64,000 bases of DNA, from NCBI RefSeq assembly GCF_001423965.1, contig NZ_LMPV01000008.1:1-64000 (forward strand), given 5' to 3'. Below the pieces are notes generated by a model. The model did not search any database. It was not told the DNA's origin and was given only the letters and a program-made list of their open reading frames with translations. Shown here piece after piece: positions 32,489-40,852 of the stretch. The position numbers were made by a program, and so were the translations under genes. This stretch comes from Exiguobacterium sp. Leaf196 (GTDB taxonomy: Bacteria; Bacillota; Bacilli; Exiguobacteriales; Exiguobacteriaceae). Each line of letters opens with the position of its first letter. Position 1 is the first letter of the stretch.

Positions 32489-33844
32489 ATGTTAGAAACA
32501 GTTACGTTCTCAGGAAAGATGAAGCAATTTGTGAAAATCTTCTTTCCAATTCTCGTAACGCAAGTCGCGTTTTATTTAATCAGTTTTTTTGATACGGTCA
32601 TGGCCGGTCGATATGGCTCTGCTGATTTAGCTGGAGTCGGTGTCGGAGCAAGTCTATGGGCACCTGTTTACACAGGGTTGACTGGTATTCTACTTGCCGT
32701 CGCGCCGCTCGTTTCCCAAGCGATGGGAGCGAAACGCGAGCGGGAAGTCAAACGGATCGTCATGCAGGCGTTGTACGTCGCTGTCGTAATCATCGGATTG
32801 ACAGTCGTCATCGGACTTCTCGCTGTCAATCCGATTCTCGAGCGGATGGAGTTATCGGTAGAAGCGCGCGAAGTCGCACGGAACTATCTCTTGATGCTAG
32901 CGCTCGGCATCGTGCCGATGTTCGTTTTCTTCGTCTTACGAACACTCATCGATTCATTAGGAAAATCGAACATTACGATGGTCTTACTACTAATCTCTTT
33001 ACCCATTAACGTCCTTTTCAATTATCTATTCATTTTCGGAAACTTCGGTTTTCCGGAACTCGGTGGTGTCGGTGCGGGAGTTGCGACTGCCATCACGTAC
33101 TGGATTCTTTGTCTAGCAATCATTGCTGTCGTCATGAAAGGAGAGCTGTTCCAGCGTCTTGGTGTTCTCCGACGTTTTTACCGTCCGGACATGAAGCGGA
33201 TCAAGGAATTGATTCTACTCGGTGCGCCGATCGGTCTCGCGATTTTTTCAGAAGTCAGTATTTTTTCAGCCGTCACCTTGTTGCTTGGAGCGTATGGCGA
33301 CGTCATCATCGGTGCCTATCAGGCTGCCATCAACTTCGCCTCGTTCGTCTATATGATTCCGTTGTCCGCTGCGTCCGCATTGACAATCACAGTCGGTTTC
33401 GAGGTCGGTGCTAAACGGATCAAGGATGCGGTTCAGTATGTTGGCATCGGGTTGACGATGTGTGTTGCGGTTTCCGTGTTTTCCGGTATCCTGTTGTACT
33501 TAAAGAATGAAGAACTCGCAGCGTTATATAGTCGAGACCCAAAAGTCATCGAAGCAGCTGCACACTTTATGATTCTCGCGATTTTCTTCCAATTGTCAGA
33601 TGCCGTCGCTGCACCAACGCAAGGTGCACTACGTGGGTTCAAGGACGTCAACGTCACCTTCTTATTGACGATCGTAGCCTACTGGGTCATTGGACTACCA
33701 TTAGGTTTTTATCTTGAACGCTACACAGCACTTGGACCAGATGGATACTGGTGGGGATTGATCATCGGTCTTGCGGTCGGAGCGACACTATTGCTTGTTC
33801 GTCTTATGTACTTAATCCGTAAATCAAGGAGGCTGGCATCTTGA
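32489..33844 (+). CDS. MATE family multidrug efflux transporter
   Basis: A 451-residue integral membrane protein of the NorM-like MATE family, exporting cationic or aromatic compounds in exchange for Na+ or H+. Twelve spans are expected. Typical N-half text includes QVAFYLISFFDTVMAGRYGSADLAGVGVG near residues 25-53 and the second-half repeat in PTQGALRGFKDV. The ATG at 32489 has only a weak GGTGG nearby; Met11 is an alternative start but its ribosome site is too close. It overlaps mprF by 4 nt, forming a membrane-defence pair. Confidence 0.9.
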   Translation: MLETVTFSGKMKQFVKIFFPILVTQVAFYLISFFDTVMAGRYGSADLAGVGVGASLWAPVYTGLTGILLAVAPLVSQAMGAKREREVKRIVMQALYVAVVIIGLTVVIGLLAVNPILERMELSVEAREVARNYLLMLALGIVPMFVFFVLRTLIDSLGKSNITMVLLLISLPINVLFNYLFIFGNFGFPELGGVGAGVATAITYWILCLAIIAVVMKGELFQRLGVLRRFYRPDMKRIKELILLGAPIGLAIFSEVSIFSAVTLLLGAYGDVIIGAYQAAINFASFVYMIPLSAASALTITVGFEVGAKRIKDAVQYVGIGLTMCVAVSVFSGILLYLKNEELAALYSRDPKVIEAAAHFMILAIFFQLSDAVAAPTQGALRGFKDVNVTFLLTIVAYWVIGLPLGFYLERYTALGPDGYWWGLIIGLAVGATLLLVRLMYLIRKSRRLAS

Positions 33845-36399
33845 AATTCTCAAAACAACGGCTCATGACGATTGCGAAGATCATCTTGCCGATCGTCTTG
33901 ATCGGATTCATTTTTTATCAAGGACAAAATGAATTACGCAGTTTGTCTCTAAAGGAATCAATTCAAGCGATCCGCCAAGTACCATCTTGGCAGTTCATCC
34001 TGTTGATTCTCGCAGGTCTCGTGGCAGTCTCGACGATGTTCTTTTATGACTTCTTTTTGTTGCGCTCGCTAGAAGCAAAAGCACCAGTCGGATTGATTTT
34101 CCGAGCGTCCTGGATTGCGAACTCCTTTAATGGCATCATCGGTTTCGGAGGTCTCGCAGGGATGGCCATCCGGTCCGCCCTGTATCGACCATTCGTTGAA
34201 GGCGGACGCCTGTTGAAAGCGATCGGTTGGATGGCGCCGACATTGATTAGCGGTTTGTCAATCTTATCGACATTATCCCTCTTGCACATCTTCCCAGCGT
34301 TTGAAGTGCTTGAAATGAAGAAATGGTTATGGCCTGTCATCATCGGTGTTGCCTTATTCTTCCCGCTCTATCTATTGTTCTCGTTTCGACGTGGGAACAG
34401 CAGCATTCATCCGAAATCGATTGCCTTATACTCCGTTGTATCGTTTGCGGAGTGGTTTAGTGCCGGTGTCGTCGTCTATCTCATTTTGGCAGCACTCGGA
34501 ACAGACGTCAGTTTTGCAAAAGTGATCGGTGTCTTCATCATCGCTGCGACAGCCGGTTTGATTTCGATGGTACCTGGCGGATTCGGTTCATTCGACTTAG
34601 TCTTTTTGATCGGTATGCAGCGTGCCGGAGTCGAGGAAGGCATCGTCTTGACGGGATTATTGATTTATCGTCTCGTTTATTACTTGATTCCCTTCTTAAT
34701 CGGTGTCGTCTTCTCGGCTCGAGAGTTTAGTGGTCCAGTCGTCAAGATGATCGAAGATAAACCCATTGTTGGTCCGTCGGTTGAGGTCGGGGGTGTCATT
34801 TGGCGCTTGCAATTGCGATTCCTCAGTAAAATTCGTCACTTCACCTTAGCGTTGATTACGCTTGTCGCGGGTATCACGATCTGGGGGCTAGCGATTTTGC
34901 CACCGGTCTCGACACAATATGAATATCTGGAATCTAAATTGCCCCATGAAGCGTTGTTGCTCGCAAACAGTTTCTTTTTGATGGGCGGACTATTATTTGT
35001 CCTCTTATCGACGGCGCTCTATCGTCGAACGAAGCGTTCCTTGTATATGATGTATGGCGCATCGTTCTTCGCGCTGGTCGGGATGGCACTTCGTGGATTT
35101 AACTTGATTTCCTTCCTTGCCGTCGTCGTCGTCCTCGGATTGTTACTGATGTCTCGTAACGCGTTTCATCGGGAACGGACACTGATTACGACGTCGCGTT
35201 TCATCCGGGTTGCGTTCGTTGGTCTGTTGTACATTGGCGGGTTCGTCTTTTTCGGATACGCTTTTTATACACTCGGGTCGGCAGACGGAACAGAAGTGTA
35301 TCCGTCGCATGAGATTTTCATGTTTGCCGCGAGCTCATCCATCTTTGCGCTCGTTTATGGATTAGTTTTCATACGCTTGTTTAACACATTTAATCAACCG
35401 GTGCTCGGGGAGCAGTTTGATGCTGAAAAAATCGAAACGGTATTACGTGAACAGGGTGGCAATTATTTGAGCCATTTGGCGTTTCTCGGAGATAAGCGCT
35501 TCTTCTTTTCCGAAACAGGTCGTTCGTTCATTCAGTTTAGTCAGACTGGCAACCGGATCATGGTACTCGGTGATCCAAGTGGAGATCCAAAGGAGCATTC
35601 ACAAGTCATCGCCTCCTTCCTGCGCCGTGTCGAAGATCTCGGATACATTCCGAACATCTATCAGATTCAAGCACAAAACATGTCGCTGTATCATGATTTC
35701 GGCTTCAACTTCTTCAAACTCGGCGAAGAAGCGATCGTCGATATTCCGTCTTTCACCGTATCAGGAAAAAAACGAGCTGGACTTCGCTCGATTAAAAATC
35801 GCTTTGAACGAGAAGGTATGACGTTTGAAGTGATCGAGCCACCTTTTTCGGATACATTGTTAGCAGAACTGCAAGAGGTCTCGGATGAATGGTTAGGTGG
35901 GAAGTCTGAAAAAGGCTTCTCACTCGGTTACTTCCACAAACCTTACTTAAATCGAGCACCAATCGGCATCATGCGTGAAGCGGAAGGACGGTTGATCGGA
36001 TTCATGACGTTCATGCCTGCTTACCAAGAGGGAGTCCTATCGATTGACTTGATGCGTTTTCGACCGGACGGACCGAACGGGATTATGGATGCGATGTTCA
36101 TTCGGCTATTCGAATATGCGAAAGAAGAAGGCTACCGGACATTCAACATGGGAATGGCGCCACTCTCGTCCGTTGGCGAGGATGAAACGTCCTTCTGGCA
36201 AGAACGTGTGGCGGCAGATGTCTTCAATAATATTCGTTACATGTATAGTTTCACGGGTCTACGACGATACAAAGAAAAATACGATCCAAAATGGGAAGGG
36301 CGCTACCTTGCTTACCGAAAGCGGCAATCGTTACCGATAGCAATCTTAAAAGCGACGCGTCTGATTTCTCGAAAGAAAGACCGAATTTTATTACCCTGA
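33841..36399 (+). CDS. mprF: Phosphatidylglycerol lysyltransferase/flippase MprF
   Basis: Adds lysine (or alanine) from aminoacyl-tRNA to phosphatidylglycerol and flips the product outward, reducing membrane negative charge and giving resistance to cationic peptides. It has 852 residues: an N-terminal multi-span flippase domain (about 1-330), further spans to about 505, and a cytosolic GNAT-like synthase (about 515-852) with GDPSGDP, GFNFFKLGEEAIVD and FNMGMAPLSS. The TTG start at 33841 has AAGGAGG eight bases before it and overlaps the MATE stop. Lysine versus alanine cannot be read from the sequence. Confidence 0.95.
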   Translation: MKFSKQRLMTIAKIILPIVLIGFIFYQGQNELRSLSLKESIQAIRQVPSWQFILLILAGLVAVSTMFFYDFFLLRSLEAKAPVGLIFRASWIANSFNGIIGFGGLAGMAIRSALYRPFVEGGRLLKAIGWMAPTLISGLSILSTLSLLHIFPAFEVLEMKKWLWPVIIGVALFFPLYLLFSFRRGNSSIHPKSIALYSVVSFAEWFSAGVVVYLILAALGTDVSFAKVIGVFIIAATAGLISMVPGGFGSFDLVFLIGMQRAGVEEGIVLTGLLIYRLVYYLIPFLIGVVFSAREFSGPVVKMIEDKPIVGPSVEVGGVIWRLQLRFLSKIRHFTLALITLVAGITIWGLAILPPVSTQYEYLESKLPHEALLLANSFFLMGGLLFVLLSTALYRRTKRSLYMMYGASFFALVGMALRGFNLISFLAVVVVLGLLLMSRNAFHRERTLITTSRFIRVAFVGLLYIGGFVFFGYAFYTLGSADGTEVYPSHEIFMFAASSSIFALVYGLVFIRLFNTFNQPVLGEQFDAEKIETVLREQGGNYLSHLAFLGDKRFFFSETGRSFIQFSQTGNRIMVLGDPSGDPKEHSQVIASFLRRVEDLGYIPNIYQIQAQNMSLYHDFGFNFFKLGEEAIVDIPSFTVSGKKRAGLRSIKNRFEREGMTFEVIEPPFSDTLLAELQEVSDEWLGGKSEKGFSLGYFHKPYLNRAPIGIMREAEGRLIGFMTFMPAYQEGVLSIDLMRFRPDGPNGIMDAMFIRLFEYAKEEGYRTFNMGMAPLSSVGEDETSFWQERVAADVFNNIRYMYSFTGLRRYKEKYDPKWEGRYLAYRKRQSLPIAILKATRLISRKKDRILLP

Positions 36400-36436
36400 T
36401 CGACTGACGCATGAAGATGGCAGTAGACGGGTATAC

Positions 36437-36479
36437 AAAGGGCGACCCTTTGTCTAATGACAAACGGGATCGCCCTTTT
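36437..36479 (+). terminator. Terminator after mprF
   Basis: AAAGGGCGA pairs with TCGCCCTTT, with an inner TTTGTC/GACAAA stem around TAAT, followed by T bases. Confidence 0.85.
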
Positions 36480-36502
36480 GCAATTTCAGTTCAAATGTAT
36501 AA

Positions 36503-36516
36503 AGGTCTATACAACT
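36503..36516. promoter_or_regulatory. Candidate NagR (dre) operator
   Basis: AGGTCTATACAACT resembles the NagR/DasR-type dre palindrome around GTCTA(G/T)AC. It overlaps the -35 of the nagA promoter, a repressor position. The GntR/HutC regulator gene nagR lies 3 kb downstream. The right half-site is imperfect. Confidence 0.5.
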
Positions 36517-36536
36517 AGAAATAATCACGTTATACT
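36508..36536 (+). promoter_or_regulatory. Promoter of nagA-nagB
   Basis: TATACA, a 17-nt spacer and TATACT (36531-36536), ending 47 nt before the nagA start. The -35 is weak (4 of 6). Confidence 0.5.
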
Positions 36537-36583
36537 AAATACGAAAGCAAGTCATGGAACGGATAGAGAAAGGGTGATGCCAG

Positions 36584-37741
36584 ATGACAGTGATCATCAA
36601 TGCCCGGATTTACACGGGAGAGCAGACGATTGAAGACGGGTTCATTCGCTTTGACCGAACCATCGAGGCGATTGGAACAATGTCGGAATTTGAGGAAATC
36701 GCAGGAGAAGAGACGATCGATGCGCACCATCAATCACTCATTCCTGGAATGATCGATGTGCACATTCATGGGGGATATGATGTCGATGTCATGGATGGAG
36801 ATGCCGAGAGGTTGCATCATTTCAGCCGACAGATGTTACAAGAAGGCGTGACGTCCTTTTTAGCGACGACGATCACCCAAGATTGGGCAGACATCACACG
36901 AGCGCTCGAGACGGTGCGAACAGTCGTTGAGGAAGAGGACACGACGATCGTCGGTGTTCATCTCGAAGGACCGTTCATCAACCCGGATTATGCTGGTGCG
37001 CAACCGCGCGAATATATCGTTGAACCCGATGTCGAACAGTTCCTGAAATGGCAGGAAGCGTCTGGCAATACGATCAAAATCGTGACCTATGCCCCAGAAC
37101 GCCCGGGAGCGCGTGCATTCGAAGAGGCAGTGCGATTAACGGGTGCGATTCCGTCTGCCGGCCATACGGATGCGACGTATACCCAAAACCAAGCTGGTCA
37201 TGTCACCCATGGTACTCATCTCTACAATCAAATGCGTGCGCTGCATCACCGGGAACCGGGAACAGTCGGGTACTGTCTCCTGACACCGGAAGTCTATTCC
37301 GAGATCATTCCGGACGGGATTCATAGTGCACCGGAAATGGTGGACTTCGCCTACCGGATAAAGGGTGCAGATCGATTGATCGTCATCACGGATGCGATGC
37401 GCGCCAAAGGACTCGCAGAAGGTGAATACGAGTTAGGGGGACAAGCTGTATTCGTTCGAGACGGTGCGGCACGCCTTGAGAACGGTAGTTTAGCCGGAAG
37501 TATTTTGACGATGGACGCCGCTTTACGAAACATCATCGCCTATACAGGTTGTACGCTCGAAGAAGCGGTTCGTATGACATCGGTCAATGCGGCAAAAGAG
37601 CTTCAGTTGACACAAAAGGGAAGTCTCTCGATCGGTAAGGATGCGGATATTGTGTTGCTCGACGAGGGATTACACATTCAAGAAACGATTCATCGTGGTA
37701 CGCGATACCGGATCACGAACGGAAAGGAGTCTACCTCATGA
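36584..37741 (+). CDS. nagA: N-acetylglucosamine-6-phosphate deacetylase NagA
   Basis: Removes acetate from GlcNAc-6-P in amino sugar and wall recycling. It has 385 residues of the amidohydrolase superfamily: PGMIDVHIHGGYD (HxH metal pair near residue 60), the catalytic/metal GVHLEGPFINPDYAGAQ, SAGHTDAT and HGTHLYNQM with further histidines, and VITDAMRAKG with the late aspartate. It overlaps nagB by 4 nt, so the pair is translated together. Confidence 0.96.
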   Translation: MTVIINARIYTGEQTIEDGFIRFDRTIEAIGTMSEFEEIAGEETIDAHHQSLIPGMIDVHIHGGYDVDVMDGDAERLHHFSRQMLQEGVTSFLATTITQDWADITRALETVRTVVEEEDTTIVGVHLEGPFINPDYAGAQPREYIVEPDVEQFLKWQEASGNTIKIVTYAPERPGARAFEEAVRLTGAIPSAGHTDATYTQNQAGHVTHGTHLYNQMRALHHREPGTVGYCLLTPEVYSEIIPDGIHSAPEMVDFAYRIKGADRLIVITDAMRAKGLAEGEYELGGQAVFVRDGAARLENGSLAGSILTMDAALRNIIAYTGCTLEEAVRMTSVNAAKELQLTQKGSLSIGKDADIVLLDEGLHIQETIHRGTRYRITNGKESTS

Positions 37742-38499
37742 AATGGATGATTGTAGAAAAAGGAGAAGAATTAGCGCATGTGGCGTATCAATTTTTGAAA
37801 CAGGAAATTGAGCGTCATCCGGAAGGATTAACAGTAGGGCTTGCGACGGGCAGTTCACCAGTCGGTGTGTATGAAGAATGGCGGAAGGACTCGCTTGACT
37901 GCAGACATGTGACGACGGTCAATCTAGATGAATATGTCGGTCTCAGCCCAGAACATCCACAAAGCTACCATACGTTCATGCAAGAACACTTGTTTAATGA
38001 CGTACGTTTCAAGGAGTCTTTCGTACCAATCGGGAATACAGAAGATCCGGTTAAAGAAAGTGAACGATACGAGGCGCTCGTGCGCAAGCGAGGAATCGAT
38101 ATCCAATTGCTCGGAATCGGAGCGAATGGACACATCGCCTTCAATGAACCGGGTACGCCGTTCGATGCGAAGACACACGTGACGGAATTAACGGAATCGA
38201 CGCGAGAAGCGAATCAACGTTTCTTTGATCGATTGGAGGAAGTGCCGACGAAAGCGATCACGATGGGAATCGGTACGATCATGGAAGCAAAAAAAATCCT
38301 TCTCGTTGCTTCAAGCGAACGAAAGGCAGAAGCCGTCCGCGATATGATGGAAGGGGTCGCGACAACGGATTGTCCGGCGACCGTACTCAAACGCCATGCC
38401 GATGTCATGGTGATCCTCGACGAAGAGGCCGCCTCTTTATTGTCAGATGACGCTAAACGTACAGGGCGGGCTGCTTATTTGAATTTCATGAAAGCATGA
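37738..38499 (+). CDS. nagB: Glucosamine-6-phosphate deaminase NagB
   Basis: Converts GlcN-6-P to fructose-6-P and ammonia, linking NagA to glycolysis. It has 253 residues with ATGSSPVGVYEEW, NLDEYVGLSPEHPQSY (catalytic Asp) and GIGANGHIAFNEPG. Its length is that of the Bacillus type without the C-terminal allosteric extension of the E. coli enzyme. GAAAGGAGTC is the ribosome site. A terminator follows. Confidence 0.96.
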   Translation: MKWMIVEKGEELAHVAYQFLKQEIERHPEGLTVGLATGSSPVGVYEEWRKDSLDCRHVTTVNLDEYVGLSPEHPQSYHTFMQEHLFNDVRFKESFVPIGNTEDPVKESERYEALVRKRGIDIQLLGIGANGHIAFNEPGTPFDAKTHVTELTESTREANQRFFDRLEEVPTKAITMGIGTIMEAKKILLVASSERKAEAVRDMMEGVATTDCPATVLKRHADVMVILDEEAASLLSDDAKRTGRAAYLNFMKA

Positions 38500-38521
38500 T
38501 GGAGAAACACGAATGAATTAC

Positions 38522-38563
38522 AAGGTACAGAGCCACCCCATCAATTGGCTTTGTACCTTTTTT
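38522..38563 (+). terminator. Terminator after nagB
   Basis: AAGGTACAGAGCCA pairs with TGGCTTTGTACCTT, with G-U pairs, loop CCCATCAAT-like, followed by six T. Confidence 0.9.
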
Positions 38564-38747
38564 GTAGTTCTTGAAAGAAGGGAATAAAGCCCGGTCTCAT
38601 GCGATTTTATATTTTAAGGCGAGATAGGTAAGGAAATCACGAAAGACGACATACTGGTAGCATTCATGCTAATCAGGCAAAGTGCTACGATGCCGGAATT
38701 ATTTTAGATGCAACTATTCTGTGCAGTTTCTTTAATCGAAACGTAAA
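38564..38747 (+). other. Noncoding block of unknown nature before the LCP gene
   Basis: About 185 bases with no supported gene on either strand. Part of it can fold: CTGGTAGC (from 38654) pairs with GCTAATCAG (A bulge) and is followed by GCAAAG, then GCTACGATGCC, whose TGCTAC can instead pair with GTAGCA in the first stem, giving two competing folds. The TCACGAAAG and GCAAAG pieces recall, only loosely, a c-di-GMP-I aptamer core, but the other fixed parts are missing. Stops interrupt the coding-like frames. It could also be a decayed mobile remnant. Confidence 0.35.
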
Positions 38748-38775
38748 TTGACATTTCATTAAATGTCCGGATAAT
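38748..38775 (+). promoter_or_regulatory. Promoter of the LCP gene
   Basis: A perfect TTGACA, a 16-nt spacer and GATAAT (38770-38775), 49 bases before the chosen start. It lies after the unexplained block, so that block would be upstream of this transcript. Confidence 0.65.
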
Positions 38776-38823
38776 GGAGATTAGCGAACTTTACGGAAAA
38801 TTTACATGAAAATGAGGGTTTAC

Positions 38824-39933
38824 ATGATGGAAACACGATCCGCACGAAAGAGACAGCCAAGTGCTGGCAAGATGTTCATGAAAGTCGTCGCTGCACTCGT
38901 CCTGCTCGTCACAATCATCGGTTCTGGTTATGCTGGAGCTGTTTTTATCAAAACGCAAGAAACATTGGCAAAGACGCAGATTAAGATTCCCGGCTCAAAA
39001 GTGAGCTCTAAATATGATGATGTTCCGTCTGAATCATTCTTGATTCTCGGAACGGATGAAACGAAAAAAAGCAAGGAACGTCATGAACCAGCTCGTTCAG
39101 ACGTCATGATCGTCGGAATTTTGAACAAAAAGACGGAGCAACTAGTGTTGACGAGTATTCCGCGTGATTCACTCGTGAACATCGATTATTCGAAGTATGA
39201 CATCCCGTATGGCAAGACGGGAGTTGAGCAAGATAAAATCGCACATGCCCATTACTTCGGTTCGATGGATAAATCGAATTCCTATAATGGCATTAAATTA
39301 GCACGTGAAACGACAGAAAACCTACTCGGGATTCAAATCGATCACGTCATCAAAGTTAATTTCCAAGGATTCGTTCAATTGATTGATGCATTAGATGGTG
39401 TCAATATCGATGTACGGTATGCATTTAAAGAACAAGATTCAAAACGTAAAGCGGGGACCATCACCGTTGATAAAGGAAAGCAACATTTGACGGGGGAACA
39501 GGCACTGGCCTATGTCCGGAACCGTCATGATGATCCGCTCGGTGATATCGGTCGCGGACAAAAACAGATGCAAGTCATTCAAGCGGTCGCAAAAGAAGCG
39601 GCAAGTTTCCGTTCGCTCACTGCATACCGTGATATTTTGGATGCCGTGGGTGATAATGTTGAAACAAACTTAGGACCGAATGATTACACACGCTTAGCAG
39701 ATTTCACTGCAGCACTCCGTGACACAACGGAGTATCAGCTCGCTGGAGAAGGCTATATCGGCATTAGCGGGAAATGGGAATACCACCTCGATCCGAATCA
39801 ACTGGAACAAGTGAAGAGCAACTTAGCGAAAGCGATGCAAGGTCAAGAAGTCAAGCCGATCGCAGATGAAACGGACGCTGCACAAGATACGACAGAACAA
39901 GCACCAGAGACAGAAACGATTCCTGCGCAGTAA
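38824..39933 (+). CDS. LytR-CpsA-Psr family wall polymer ligase
   Basis: LCP proteins transfer teichoic acids or polysaccharides from lipid carriers to peptidoglycan. This one has 369 residues, a basic cytoplasmic start, one membrane span (about residues 19-42) and an extracellular LCP domain with FLILGTDE, ARSDVMIVG, SIPRDSLV and YVRNRHDDPLGDIGRGQKQM, the arginine/aspartate motifs that hold pyrophosphate. The tail is acidic and Thr/Gln-rich. ATG at 38824 or 38827 fits the GAGGG site; the ATG at 38806 lies before it. Confidence 0.92.
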   Translation: MMETRSARKRQPSAGKMFMKVVAALVLLVTIIGSGYAGAVFIKTQETLAKTQIKIPGSKVSSKYDDVPSESFLILGTDETKKSKERHEPARSDVMIVGILNKKTEQLVLTSIPRDSLVNIDYSKYDIPYGKTGVEQDKIAHAHYFGSMDKSNSYNGIKLARETTENLLGIQIDHVIKVNFQGFVQLIDALDGVNIDVRYAFKEQDSKRKAGTITVDKGKQHLTGEQALAYVRNRHDDPLGDIGRGQKQMQVIQAVAKEAASFRSLTAYRDILDAVGDNVETNLGPNDYTRLADFTAALRDTTEYQLAGEGYIGISGKWEYHLDPNQLEQVKSNLAKAMQGQEVKPIADETDAAQDTTEQAPETETIPAQ

Positions 39934-39943
39934 TCTATACACG

Positions 39944-39989
39944 AAAACCCCTCGAATCACCGTCACAGTACGGCGGTTCGAGGGGTTTT
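39944..39989. terminator. Bidirectional terminator between the LCP gene and nagR
   Basis: AAAACCCCTCGAA pairs with TTCGAGGGGTTTT, with an inner CCG/CGG stem. A and T runs on both ends suit two convergent genes; it abuts the nagR stop. Confidence 0.9.
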
Positions 39990-40724
39990 TCAGCGTTGGC
40001 GTTCCATTTCGACAGTGAAGGTATATCGATCTCCTCGGTAAGCAGAGATGACGTATTCAAACGGTTGTTCCGTCGCGAGATACGTCAGTTGCTCGACGGA
40101 TAAGACAGGCGAAGCGGTCGACAAGCCAAGGTGACTCGCTTCTTCCTTTGTCGCGAGACGTGATTCAAATGTTTGACTCGCACGTCCGAGGTTTAATCCA
40201 CTCGCTTCAGCAAATGCATAAAGTGATGCGGTCGCGACGTCTTGATCGAGTCCAGGCAGGAGTTGCTCTGGGATGTAGACAGTCTCAAGAGCAAGAGCTT
40301 GCTCATCAGCAATACGTAAACGTTTCAATTCATATACGGATGCGCCTTCACGAATCCGGAGCTTATTTGCGATCGTCATCGACGCGTCGATGATTTGATA
40401 GGAGAGGAGCGCACTCGTCGGTTCTAGTCCAAGATGTTCCATCTCTTCCGAGAAACTCGTCAAACCGGAAAGTTGCATGACGATTTTTTTATTCGCGACG
40501 AATGTTCCTCGTCCTTTTTGACGAATCAAGTAACCAGCGTTGACCAAGTTTGAAATGGCTTGACGAACCGTCATTCGGCTAATTTGGTGGGCCTCGGCGA
40601 ATTCGCGCTCGGACGGAATCAAATCTCCAGGTTGAAGGACGCCGCTTTCGATTTGTTGTTTTAAGGCAGCTTCAATTTGATAGTAAATGGGGAGTGGTGA
40701 ATTTTTATTGATATGCTGAATCAC
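39990..40724 (-). CDS. nagR: GntR/HutC family regulator NagR (YvoA-like)
   Basis: A 244-residue repressor: N-terminal winged helix (SPLPIYYQIEAALKQQIESG, then PSEREFAEAHQISRMTVRQAI near residues 38-60) and a C-terminal UTRA effector domain (from about 85). B. subtilis NagR is 243 residues and controls nagAB and nagP in response to glucosamine-6-P or GlcNAc-6-P. The GTG at 40724 with GAAGGGACG upstream gives this length; the 91-residue in-frame extension upstream runs across the promoter and is rejected. A candidate operator is at nagA. Confidence 0.9.
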   Translation of the reverse strand: MIQHINKNSPLPIYYQIEAALKQQIESGVLQPGDLIPSEREFAEAHQISRMTVRQAISNLVNAGYLIRQKGRGTFVANKKIVMQLSGLTSFSEEMEHLGLEPTSALLSYQIIDASMTIANKLRIREGASVYELKRLRIADEQALALETVYIPEQLLPGLDQDVATASLYAFAEASGLNLGRASQTFESRLATKEEASHLGLSTASPVLSVEQLTYLATEQPFEYVISAYRGDRYTFTVEMERQR

Positions 40725-40761
40725 GGCATTTCGTCCCTTCGCGATCGGTAGTCTTTCGTCT

Positions 40762-40790
40762 AGTGTACTAGGAAAAAGGCAAGTCGACAA
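40762..40790 (-). promoter_or_regulatory. Promoter of nagR
   Basis: On the minus strand TTGTCG, a 17-nt spacer and TACACT, ending 38 nt before the GTG start. Confidence 0.55.
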
Positions 40791-40852
40791 ACGGTTCTGG
40801 ATGAAATATGGCATAATACAGAGTGAAACTGACAGAGAAAGGTGGTCGAGGC

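Noticed and set aside
38581-38610. GGAATAAAGCCCGG as a piece of a guanidine (ykkC) riboswitch
   Set aside because: It resembles the 3' part of that class, but the required 5' conserved stretches are absent and a terminator lies directly upstream.
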